Of a stretch of DNA of 64,000 nt, positions 50,566 to 62,283 are shown piece by piece. Position 1 is the stretch's first letter, and every line of letters begins with the position of its first letter. The notes beneath the pieces are model-generated. The model saw nothing but the letters and a program-made list of their open reading frames with translations, had not been told where the DNA came from and ran no database searches. Both the position numbers and the translations under genes were made by a program. Source of the stretch: Taxillus chinensis (lineage: Eukaryota > Streptophyta > Magnoliopsida > Santalales > Loranthaceae); NCBI GenBank assembly GCA_023512835.1, contig CM042091.1:2056553-2120552 (forward strand), in the 5' to 3' direction.

Positions 50566-53500
50566 TGTTTCGCGGCTACTGCTCACATAGGGAAAACGAA
50601 GCGGGCAAATTTAATCAACAACACACGCGATCACAAAATAAGTGTTTTCATTTTAATTTAAAAAATATGATAGTTATTTTTAATAAAAAAAATTCAAAAA
50701 ATATTTTCATCCAAAAAAAAAAAACACACACACACACACACACACACGAAACGTTACTTGCGATGTATTGAATTAGCGTTGCCTGTCAGTCTGTCTCACG
50801 CAATCGCCGACGGGGCAGAGGTGGCGTCTGGCGAGGCCTCAGACTCACCGGTTTATAGCTTCGGAATTCAGTGAAGTCACCAAAATGACCTCCGGCTTTT
50901 GATGAAATTACGAGGGTACTCTTATTGACTCAAAGAGATTGACTGGTTGACCAGTGGCGGGAGGGTATTTTCGGGTGTGAGATACGATCGCGTGCGAAAT
51001 GCTATCAGGGACCGCGAATCTGCGTACCAGGGGGCCCACAGAAGACGAAATAGCAACCGTCCGTAGCATAAAAGCCCGACCCCATTGACGCGACCGGGCG
51101 TATCACCGCAAGCATATTATTAAACAATTTCTTTTTAAAAAAACTTTTAAAAGGTATTCAATAATTTCTACTCAATTTATTTGTATTTAATTATTTAATG
51201 ATCGCAAGTAGTAGGTGTACATGATGAAAATTAATATTTCTTTTTGCTCTCTGGTTGGATGTTAAAGCAGGCCAAGAAAAAAACAGATCCACATTGAAGG
51301 TGAAGCACGGTTGCTGAATTTATTTATTTATTTTGCATTGAAGTAATGAAGAAAAAAAGATAAGGTTGTGTTTAGTGAATTGAAAAATAATGGGTATTAA
51401 AAATAAAGATAAGGTTGCATTTATTGTGGTTTTGTTTTGTTTTTTTTTAAAAAGGGTTTCATATCAATTTAAAATTATTTAATTATAAATTATTTTTTAA
51501 AATAAGGAGATTTGGTAACTATTTTAAAAAATATTTTTAATTATTTCAAATTCAAATTAAATTTTGATAGGAGTTTCAAATATTTTTTTAATTTTTTACT
51601 TTTTATTTGTTCTCTATTTTATACTCGGACTCACTATGTTTTATTTTTGTCAATTTCTTGAAACCGTAATTTTAAAAAAACACACTTTTTTTTAAAATTC
51701 ATTCCCTCTCGCCTTAAATCAAAATTATTTTTTAAATTCAAAATGAACATTAACTTCAATAAAGAAATCAAAACACATGCCAAATAGACCCAAATACCAT
51801 TCACAAAAGAGAGCTTTTTCTTTGTCATTTAAAAAAACACAATTACTAAATTTATTTATTTATTTTATAAATGAAGGAAAAATATAAATGTTCCAACCAC
51901 TTCTCCTAGAAATAAAGAAAACCACACTATTAACAGTGTAATTTATAGTATTTTATTTATAAATAGGTATGACATTTAGCACTATTTAGGGATAAATTAT
52001 GTCCAAGGTCATTCAACTTTAAGGGATAATTTCTTAGTAGTTATTAGACTTTGTTTTTTCTTATCTATGTCATTTTAAGGGTAATTCCTCACAAAAGTGC
52101 TTGTCACTTATTTAGTTTTGACTAGTTCTGAAATTTGAAAACGTGACAAATAAAAACTTTTCTTTTTATAAATAACTGAGGAAAATGTTTTTTCCAAACA
52201 TGGTAAGACTAAAACAAATGTTACATACTAATCACACTACCATTCAAACATATTGCCTAAAACTTTTAATTTGGCAGGTTTTCAAAGTTCATTTGCATAA
52301 ATAAGATAGCATAAATAAGGTCTTTGGTCTATTAAGATTACTTCGAATGTTTTGCATTGTTAATCATTAATAAGAAGTTAAGATCTTATATTAAGAAATA
52401 AGGAAGAATTTCCACCCCCTACAATTAAGTCATTCACCTATAAAGTTCCATTGAGTATGCGTGTTAGTGAACTTTGATTGGACACATGCCAACTTCTCAA
52501 CAACACAAGACTGAAAGGATAGAGGTGCCTAGGCTTCTATTTGATGCCTTTTTCAATGCATTATCCTCACTATAATGTCATGCAGATTTTTCTAAGTGAA
52601 TCATGAAAAAACTTATCGCTCTTAACCCTTTTGGGTTGCCCCTTAACCTAACTATGCTCCATAATAGGAGGAAAACTAGGAAAACAATATATATGTAATT
52701 CCACGGGTAGTAAGGATATTCAACCTTCACCTATGAAAATTACTATACAAAAAATCACTAAATTAAAGTCTCTTTTGATTACACATTACAAGTTAAATTT
52801 CTATAATACTAAAAGGTTTTTTTCTTTCCCACTTTTACTCCTAAAAATTAATATCTATAAGTAAGAATATAGCCACTTACTTTATCTTTATTTTTTTTTT
52901 AATGTTGAGCCTCCTTCAGCTTGATTATTTTATCTTCTTTATAATGACACTTTTTTTGATCTCCTAAATTCCTTGTTATAAAATTTTGATAAAACATGAA
53001 TAAGTTTTTAATAGTTTCACGTACTCTAAGAATTAGGGTATTTTTTTTAAATACCCGACCCATTGATGCGCTAAATGACTACCTTCAAAAACCAAGAAAT
53101 AGATAAACAGATCCCTTGAGTGGTTGGTTTTTAGTCCTATTGCATACTTTTATAGTGTTTATTCTATGGTGATTTTGGTTGCGTTTTCTCCTAGTTTGAG
53201 CTTTGAAATGGCTAATCTATGCGTGATTATCTTGTGTTTTGCTTGGTTAATCTGCGTGTTGCCTGGGTGTCGATGGTTAATCTGTGTGTTATTTCCCGGT
53301 CTGTACTGGAGGTAACATTGGTTTGCCTTTCAGATCCGTGAACAAAAATGTAGTCGTATTGGGTTTCCAAACAAAAACATTTTCACTGGATTTCTTGAAA
53401 GCAGAATTTCATGTTTGTTACTGGCTTTTTGGTTTTATTTTATTTTATTAATTTGTTTGTTGTTTTCATTTAATTCGTTGCTTTTGAAGGGCATGATTAA

Positions 53501-53929
53501 GCTCATGATTTGCTTTGGCTTAACTCTTTTTTTTATTAAAATAAAACAAAAAAAAAACAAAAAAAATGTCTTGATGCATGCCATTATTTACTGTTTTGTC
53601 TGAACTACTTGTATTGATGGATGGTGGACTGTTTCATCACTTTGTTGGCTATTGTGGCTAGAAAATTGTATATTGATGTCCAAAATCCTCTATTTCTCTG
53701 TTAGTTGTACCCGTTCTTGTTGTGTTTACAATCTGTAATGTTTCGTTTTGTTGATGGCTTGTTTGCTTCATGTTTCACCTTCCCCGGCTTTTGGGGCATT
53801 TTTTTTGTCTTAGTTTCCTTTATGTTGGCCTTAAGGGAAGAATATTAGTCTCGAGCCAATTGTAATATTTTTAAGAGATCTTGTGGGTCTTATTAAATTT
53901 ACTTTTTATCATATTAAAAGTCGTTGCTT
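50566..53929. other. Cytochrome b5 upstream region and AT-rich intergenic DNA
   Basis: The first 500 bp are GC-richer and presumably hold the cytochrome b5 promoter and leader; a (CA)n tract lies at 50723-50748. From 51100 on the sequence is AT-rich with long A/T runs and no recognised gene. In Arabidopsis a YSL transporter gene lies on this side of the cytochrome b5 gene; I saw no trace of it. Confidence 0.45.
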
Positions 53930-54187
53930 TTTATTACTTTCTTTATTTATTCTATTTGGGTATTTTAGTATTTTACCTTAGTTTTCTATTATAATAGGTT
54001 TCCAATTCCTAGTTACTAGCTTGCTTAAATAGGTCTTATCTATGCAATTTTGTAATTTTGGGTATTGACAATTATAAACTTTCATATTAGAAGTCTTATT
54101 CTTATTTTACCTTTGTAATTACTTGAATTGCTTGGGGAAGAGTTTGGGTATTCGTTATCTTTCTCAGAGTTTATCCTAATCGGTCCC
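53930..54187 (+). mobile_element. LTR fragment related to the 36-kb element
   Basis: Shares, in the opposite orientation, a series of blocks with the LTRs at 36012 and 37358: GGTATTTTAGTATTTTACCTTA, TTCCTAGTTACTAGCTTGCTT, GACAATTATAAACT, and GAGTTTGGGTATTCG near the end. It is clearly more diverged than those two LTRs are from each other, so this is an older insertion of the same family. Confidence 0.7.
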
Positions 54188-54229
54188 AAATATTGTATAT
54201 GGGGTCAATATCTCATGCTATTGTAATGT

Positions 54230-54760
54230 TGTAAAAAAAAACCTTGGAAAAAAAAAAGAGAAAAGAAGAGAAAAAAAATGAGGCAACAAAAAAAAGAGAA
54301 AAAGAAAAAGAAAAAAAGAGGATGAGAGTGCATTACTTTGTGGATGACACAACATCACACACATCACTTGGGTTTGTTTTTATTTGTTTATGCATTTTTT
54401 TTTGAATTCTATTCTATATTTTTTTAAAGAAAAACCATCTTCTATAAAAAAAGAGAAAAAAATTTTTTCTGAAAATGCTTTCTAAGTAAATAAACAAAAA
54501 AAACCTTCTTTTTAAAAAAAACACTTTTCCAAAAACACAAAAAACAAAAAAAAAACAAAAGAAACAAAGCACTTTCCAATTACTTAGGATTTTTCAAACA
54601 TTTGGTTTGTTTAACATTTAGATAACTTAGAGTTAGTTTGAATTTCAACAAAGAATTTAAAAAAAAAACACATAGAAAAAAAACAAAAAAAAACAAAAAA
54701 AAAAAAACCAAAAACCAAAAACAAAAAAACAAAAAAAAACAAAAAGAGCATTAAGATCTC
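54230..54760. repeat. A-rich low-complexity tract
   Basis: Long A-runs broken by G or C (AAAAAGAGAAAAAGAAAAAG, AAAACAAAAAAAAACAAAAG). On the minus strand this is a poly-T tract. It lies between two LTR-derived segments. Confidence 0.8.
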
Positions 54761-54799
54761 CCTTTAGATGCTTAAATTGGACTTAATTTTACTTCAACA

Positions 54800-55160
54800 A
54801 ATAACTTAGAAAAAAAATAAAAAGAGTAAACCTTTAGGCCGTAAGCAAATTTAATATCACTTTTAAGACTATTTAAAATTAAGGCAACAGTTAAAATAAG
54901 TTGGAAACCTCCGAACTCTTAAGATAGGTATCGAAAGGGCGTTGTGGGGGTGTTAATCCTTCCCCACGCATAACAAACTCTCAAGCTCATTCCTAGTGGC
55001 AAAAATAATTTCCTTTTAGGTGACCAACCACATATAAAAAAGAATTTATGGCGACTCTGTTTATTTCATCACACTTCGGGTGAAGGACGGGGGAAATCGC
55101 ACCCCAAAAGCGGTTTCCCTCCTGAACGGAATCCGGTGATGACAGAATTACACTACTATT
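54800..55160 (+). mobile_element. LTR 3' end and leader, Tat/Ogre-like gypsy relic
   Basis: The series GGTATCGAAAGGGCGTTGTGG, GTGTTAATCCTTCCCCACGC, AACAAACTC and then ATTTATGGCGACTCTG resembles the 3' end of Tat/Ogre-lineage LTRs. These have a GGGTGCTAA..CCTTCCC.CGC motif, and their internal region starts TGGCGACTC. The following GCACCCCAAAAGCGG stretch would be leader. No coding remnant follows. Recognition is from memory of the family, so lineage assignment is tentative. Confidence 0.5.
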
Positions 55161-56920
55161 GTTTGTCTTCTTTAAGCTAATACATTCGAGCATGACAAAG
55201 CACTATTCTAAGCATTCAAATGAGCCTTTGTCTTGCCTTTTCTTCACTTCAAAAAATGTTAACTCATTATTCTAAACCACATATAAACATGAATTGTTTG
55301 AAATAAAAGCGAAAGTTATAAAAAAAACTTAAAGAATAGAGGTGAGCGTAATTTTTTTTATATAATTTAATAATTATAATGAGTGAATAGTACTTCTCAA
55401 TACATTAGGAAACATTGTACAAAGCCCATAGATAAAGTTAAATATAGAATTTCTACCATAGAATAATTTTATAATATTTTAACTTTTTTCCTAAATAAAG
55501 GAAAACAAATATATATAAGAAAATCTGCTACTAGTACTCTTAGTAGCATTTCACATTCGGACTAGAATATTCTCCTTTTCTTTGATTGTTTCACATTGCC
55601 AACAATGAAAATGACTAAATTAACTTTCGCTTACGCCATTTTGGTAGAATGTGTTAGAATTAGGACTAGGTCGGCATTCACCCGCATGTTATGATACTAT
55701 TTGTTTTGTGCTTGTCATATCAGTTTATATATCTTTAAAACGTGTAGTCTCATTTAATTTTTTTATATATGTTTTAAATTTCTTTCTTTTGAACGATGTG
55801 AGATAAATATCACAATAATATGATTCTAAAAAAACTTAAAAGGCAATAGATCTCTTGAATGATCAAAAGTTACATGGGTTTGACAATTGCAACACTAACT
55901 ATAGTCTTCTTGCAATGGCCTTTGCTTACATTAACTCTGTAGAATATAATCCCAAAATGCTTAAGGTTTGGAGATAATCTGAATGACAGTTTTTTGGGTT
56001 CAACAAGGCTATTGGGCTAATAAATCACACCGAGGATAAAAGAAGTTATGGATCCACGGACATTTTTTCTAAATAATAATAATAATGAATCCATGCGTAC
56101 TACTTCATAGGACATGCATCTAGAATAACAAGGAAGATATGACAGTGCGCTGTCTGATTGAGGGTGAACAACACTCGACAGGTCACGAAGGGCAAGCCGA
56201 GCAAGCTCTAGCTGCTCTTCTGATTGAACCATAGTTACCTTCGCATTGACTATTGTCGCCATTATCTTAACATTATAAAAAAAATCACATAATTTACTCA
56301 AGCTGTCCATTGTTGTAGATTTAAAATGAGTCTATTTTCAATGCTTTGATTTTTATTTTTATATTTTGGCACATAAACAACCCGGAGATCTTTCAGAACA
56401 TTATCAGGCCAAAGCAAAGCATAAGTTAGTGAACGATATTTCTAGCTATATTAAATGATAATAAGAAAGATCATTTGTCTTAAACATAAATATTGAATGT
56501 AAATTCCACAATAATAATATATTTAAGCGACCAATTAGCTTAAGCCATATGCCCGTTGGGAGCCTGGTCCTCCAAACAACACCACCTTCGTCTAACAATC
56601 TAACATCCATCACCATCATGAGAAGAGTTTGGAAACTTCAGATCACTCTAAAATCATTCTTAGGGGTTGTAACGCTATAAATGATAAAATGAGTGCAACT
56701 GCACTTTTTTCTGCAGGAACAACAAAACATCGACACAAGTATTATCTAATCAGATAAAGTCACTCATTTTAGATTCCTACTAACCATACCCAAAATAACT
56801 GAACACAAATTTAAAGTTTATATCCGATGTCCATGTTTAGGAAATAATTATTTAGACTATACTTTTACAAACCACCGACAAGTATGCTTGCAAAAGCTTT
56901 AAGGCAACTACAGCTCGTTC
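55161..56920. other. Intergenic between Ogre-like relic and AAA ATPase 3' end
   Basis: A minus-strand frame at 56310-56017 (97 codons) has a coding-like middle (about residues 18-60, with VTMVQSEEQLELARLALRDL). I do not recognise it and see no flanking exons; it may be an exon remnant. The 3' UTR of the AAA ATPase should lie at about 56700-56920. Otherwise nothing. Confidence 0.35.
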
Positions 56921-59900
56921 TTAAGGGTCTTGAGAATCAGATTGAAGATTGATAATTTGGGAAGCCACAAGCTTTGAGAGCTCGTTAATGGCAACTTGAA
57001 CGGATAACTCGCTTGATTCCCCGGGCCTGGAGCATCCCAATGGTGATTGAGAGTTTAACAATGCGAATTCGGTTGCAGCAGACTTTGTCCTCCTTGACGT
57101 GGAAAGGATTTTCTCAAGATCTGACTGCAACAACGGTCTTGGTGCCTGAAAATGGAATTTTAAAATATTATATCAAGCTTCCCACAAATAATAATATAAA
57201 AGAAATTGTACTCATGATTTTTATATAGATAAAAATTTCTCCAGGCCTTCTCCAATTTCTTTTTTTCCAGCTCAGCAAAAAGTTGTTCAAAAATAAAAAT
57301 TTTATCAAAAAAATAGTGTCACATTTAGACAGTCAAACACCGTTTGAGGTTTTGGTGGCAAAAGAAAAAAAGGTAGAGGCCGTTTTATGGCCTGCACATG
57401 ACAGTTTTGAAAGCATCTCTGCCTAGACGACCGACCATCCAGGCAAATTTTTAGAACAGTGCCAAAAAACACCAACAAGAAGCAAACCGAAGGATCAAAG
57501 ATAAAAGCAAAGGCCATTAAAGAGCAACCACTACAGAAGTATATTTTTTAAATTTGATAGGTAAGTTTAATAAAAAAAGTCTTAAAACAATACTTTTCAG
57601 ATTTTTTATTTTAACAAAATATTTAACAAAATAAATCATGTCTATTTAAATTAATCTAATACTATTTCTCTCTATTTATTAAAATATTATATTTTCTCCT
57701 ATCATATTTACTTTTAAATTTATTTTTCTTTTCATAATTCATTTTTTCCTTTTCTATTAATAAAAGATTAAAATAAAAAATTAATTAATTAATTAAAAAT
57801 TTAAATTTTAATTATTGAAGGATTAAAATAAAGATATTACAAGTGAAACTTAAAAATATAGTTTGCTAAAATTAAAAATAATCCTTTTGATTATTTAAAA
57901 AAACAATTTTAAAATAACTGCAACGGATAGATGAAATTTTGAAAAAAAAAATTATTTAAGGATGCCACAAGTTTTATAATTCTTATGGTTAAAATATTTA
58001 CCTCTATGATCAAAGAGTGTCGTGAATTTCAAAATTTTGCATGTAAAATATGACAGATATTTCTTTCTTAACCTGATAATTGCTGAGGAAGAGCTTCTTA
58101 ATCTCGAGCATACAATCAAAATAAGCTTCACCAAATAGGTAGAAGGAAAGCAAACTAAAAATTCAAAGCAAGTAAGAGGGAAGAATCATATGATGAGAAA
58201 TATGTTTACTCACAGAAGCTGGATTCCCACTTTTCTCCTCATTTAGAAGATCTCTTATCGGAAAATAAGATGCTTTCTTGCAAAGTTCAATAAGATCTGA
58301 ACCAGTATAACCATCACACAAACCAGCTATGTAGTCATAGTCAATGTCATCTTCAACCTTCTCACCCTTCAAAACTACTTTCAGTATCTCAGCCCTCTCC
58401 TTGCAGTCTGGCATCCCAATCTCAAAGGCCTCAGGAAGGCGCCTAAGTATTGCTTCATCAAGTTCTGAAGGGCGATTAGTTGCAGCAAGGACCATCACCC
58501 GAGAATTATCTACATTCACACTGGATAATATCATCACTCCAAAAAAATTGAACGTAATGAAGGAAACAATTCTTTGGATAGTAAGAAGGGTATGGGGAAA
58601 TATACAAGATAACAAACAAAATTTGACATAAATATGAAACAATATCACTGTTAAAAGTCCAAAAACTCACGATCTGTGGTGAAACCATCCCACAAGGCCA
58701 TGAACTCAGTCTTCATAGTAGTCAGTATCTTATCATCCGTATTACAGCGCTGACCCAGAAAACTATCAACCTCATCAATAAATATAATAGCAGGCTGGAG
58801 TTTATAAGCCAAGCTGAATAAAGCAGCCACTGCAAAAAGGGCAGGTAGATATTCAAGAATGAACGACATATAATAATAATAATAATAATAAAAGTCCAGC
58901 TCTTGTACTCTGTCACACATATATCTACAAATAATCCACATTAACTTTGCACAGATATAGTATAACATCAATTACTATCATTGATGTACTATTTCGCATG
59001 ACAGGAAAGAAAAATGGCTGAAACTTTTACGATCATGTGGTGATATTAATATTAATATTATAACCTTTCGATTTACATTAGGAGAAACAGAAATCAGATA
59101 TGAAATGATTGTGAAGCAAACAATGGAGGCTGAACAAGATTGCATTCGTCATCCCCAGCTCACAGAACCAGCACAAAGATTTCAAACAGCTCAATATCTT
59201 TCCCCGCCACAAGCCCCATAAATTTATTCTTAAGGCTTCCAAGTGATTTTGAACCACATTTACTTCGATCCACCAAATTTTCTTGTGGTCCTTGGGGAGG
59301 TATAGATATGACCTCAGCTCATCCATGATGAATGAAAATAAATGATTGGAAAAAAAAACATCCTCCATTTAACACATCAAAAAGTATCAAAATGACCATG
59401 CAATTGTTTATCAAAGCCCACCCACAAAAATGTAGGTGGTAGCATCCATAAGATAGAAATATTTGGAGAGCAAGACTGATTCCAACTAAACAATAAGATT
59501 TTATCAGAGTAACACCCAGGTTGAAAAATACCAAAGACATCCTTTCAAGTACGCCAAACTTACACTCAACACAACCAAAACATGCAATTGAAATAGTCCC
59601 AACAAAACAACATAATTCTCCAAAACAGGAGAATCACCAACAACACACTCCAATGACTCAAAAGTCACACTACCTTTCCATCCTGCATGCCTTAGACCAA
59701 TGGCAATCCACATAAACATCTCTTGCTAAGTCCCAATACAGGTTCCGCATAACAAAAAATCAATTAATTTCAAGTGTTTAATATCTTGATCAATAAGCTT
59801 TTGGGAACAGAAAATGTCACGAAAATTTAGCATGAGCATAATTATAAATTTCATCATTGTAAGCAGTTATTCTAATACTGAGTAAATTATGCCTGTTTTT

Positions 59901-62283
59901 AAAATTCATATGGTCACTAGGACTCAAAAAAAAAACAATCAATTACAAGGAAAAAAATCATATGATTACCCATTTCACCAATATGATATCATCAGGCCAT
60001 TGTCAGGCTTTACACTATCAAACATTTCATCTTGTGTGAAAGAAGCATAAATTTATTATGCTAATCAACCAAAACGAAAGGAATGTTTCAGCTTTTGGCT
60101 TCTTCCAGATATGCTACAAGGATAACTCTACAGAAGACTGCTTGAATTACTACAGAAGTGTCTCTCAATCACCCCAGTGCATCATATGAGTTATATCATA
60201 TCTATCAAACATTTCATCTTGTGTGAAAGAAGCATAAATTTATTATGCTAATCAACCAAAACGAAAGGAATGTTTCAACTTTTGGCTTCTTCCAGATATG
60301 CTACAAGGATAACTCTACAGAAGACTGCTTGAATTACTACAGAAGTGTCTCTCAATCACCCCAGTGCATCATATGAGTTATATCATATCTATTGAAGAAA
60401 ATTTTCTTGATCAAGAATGATTTTGTATTAAGTGTGGTGTTAAGTGCTGCCCAAAGATCTATGCTTGAAAAGCTAATTAATTCCAATCACAATCAAGGTT
60501 TTCAGCCCCAAAACCTTTATTATATACATCCAAACAACACCCAGTATGACATCCAAATAACTACAACAGTGTTTTATTCATGCTAAGCCAATTAACCGAA
60601 TAGCAATCAGATCTTATACCATTTTCCCTAATTTATTGCCACAATAGCCAGCCTGAATACCAAGAAATATTATACATAAATCTTTTTCTCACATTCATCA
60701 ATTGAAGGACCGTAGAAAGTTTCCCAAATCTTCTGTGAACAGACTGCGTTAGAAAATTAAATTTACAACAGTGGACAGATATGTGAAAGGCAATAAGCAA
60801 AGTTCATGCACTTCTGAAATGTTTCAGATTGTTGACCTTTTCTACATAATCAGCGTTTTTGAAATTCTACCCTTCCATGCATTAACTTTGAGACTTAATG
60901 TTAGCTACCTACATCTGGTACAACTCAGCTTTCATAGTGGATTAGTTGTGTTACAGAAAAGTGTAAAGTTGTAAAATTAATGTATAGCATTGCACCCTAA
61001 ACAAGTTGGCTGTATGAAAACCACAAAGAAGGTACTGAAGTGCATCCAAGATCACCACATATACTACGACACTACATTTTGCATATGCAAAGAAGAATAA
61101 AATGCCAAAACAAAAAAAAAACGTCAAATCAAAACAAAATTTAATCAAACAGCTCCCAGATATACAATAAGCAAGTTGTATTACACCATAAAATCATACA
61201 CACTTACCAAGCTTTTGAGCATCACCAAACCATTTGCTCATTAAATTTGATATTTTCACATTAATGAAAACAGCTCCAGACTCTTTTGCAATAGCTTTAG
61301 CAAGCATGGTCTTTCCTGTACCAGGTGGACCATACAGCAAGACACCTTTCTGAGAACCAAGAAGCTTCCCATGTGCAAACAGCTCAGGCCTCCGTAATGG
61401 AAGAATCACCAATTCAAACAAAGATTGTTTAATGGCTTCCAGCCCTCCAATGGAGTTAAATTCCACACCTATATGTTCAGGGTTGATAACATCACAGGCT
61501 ATAATATCCTGTTAAATCAATGAAAGTCAACAATAAGACACAGGTAAACAAATTGAGTACATATTACAAAGAGTCATTGCTCCTGTTTGTTTGTTTTTTT
61601 TGGTTAAAAAACAACAAAATGCTTATAGATAGAAATAAAATCGTTTCCCATGAAACTTTTTCCAATAATTTAATCACACCCAGGAAATCTCTGTGAAATA
61701 AGTATCTACATCAACAGCAGCAGACCAGAAGTCTGTTTGCTTTTAAGAGCTTGAGAACACTAATATGTATTCCAAATTTAAAACAAATTATACGCGATAA
61801 AAAGCTAATCTTTCTTAACCATACTAATTTGCATTTTATAATACCACTCTACAGATGTTATACTAGTGCAAATATAAATGGAACAAGTTTCTCCCGAAGT
61901 AGCAAACCATTAAAGTTCCACAATCTAATATAAGCATGATAAAATACACCAAACCCAAATATGAACCAAACCAAAGCATGATATAAAAATAAACTCAAAC
62001 TATATAAAAACCAGAAAAAAGGAAAAAAAACAGTGAAATCAATAGCGAGAGAGAGAGAGAGACAGAGGGAGGGAAGAGAGAAGACCTCGTAGGGGTTCGT
62101 ATGAATGAGAGGTCGACCGAGACGCTTGGCGATTTCCTTCTTATGCTGTTGGGCTTTCTTGGCGGCATCGCGATTGGGGTCGAGCTGTCTAATCCCCACG
62201 AACAATACCAAGCAACTGAAAGCGGCGCTGACCGCGTACTTTAGCAGCTCCTGCAATAACCTAGTATCCGACGAACCTTCCAT
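56921..62283 (-). CDS. ATAD1/Msp1-like AAA ATPase
   Basis: Five exons on the minus strand: 62283-62086, 61508-61208, 58829-58671, 58509-58214 and 57145-56921. They encode about 392 aa, close to the family length. ATAD1/Msp1 proteins are anchored in the mitochondrial outer and peroxisomal membranes and pull out mislocalised tail-anchored proteins. The N-terminal membrane segment is at about 16-34 ([14 protein letters not shown]). Walker A is GPPGTGKT (126-133). Walker B is IIFIDE (181-186). The sensor-1 Asn is in AATNRP (231), and paired Arg fingers are in AILRR (242-243). The C-terminal helix region follows (GYTGSDL...). All introns are GT-AG and phases match. Exon 1 ends ..HTNPYE, directly followed by [13 protein letters not shown], as in plant homologues. 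Intron 2 is 2.4 kb and contains a 187-bp tandem duplication. From memory it corresponds to Arabidopsis AT5G53540. Confidence 0.94.
60015..60388. repeat. 187-bp near-perfect tandem duplication in AAA ATPase intron 2
   Basis: CTATCAAACATTTCATCTTG begins at 60015 and again at 60202, and the two 187-bp units run base for base. The only difference I see is TTTCAGCTTTTGG against TTTCAACTTTTGG. The duplication must be recent, or it is an assembly artefact. Confidence 0.93.
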
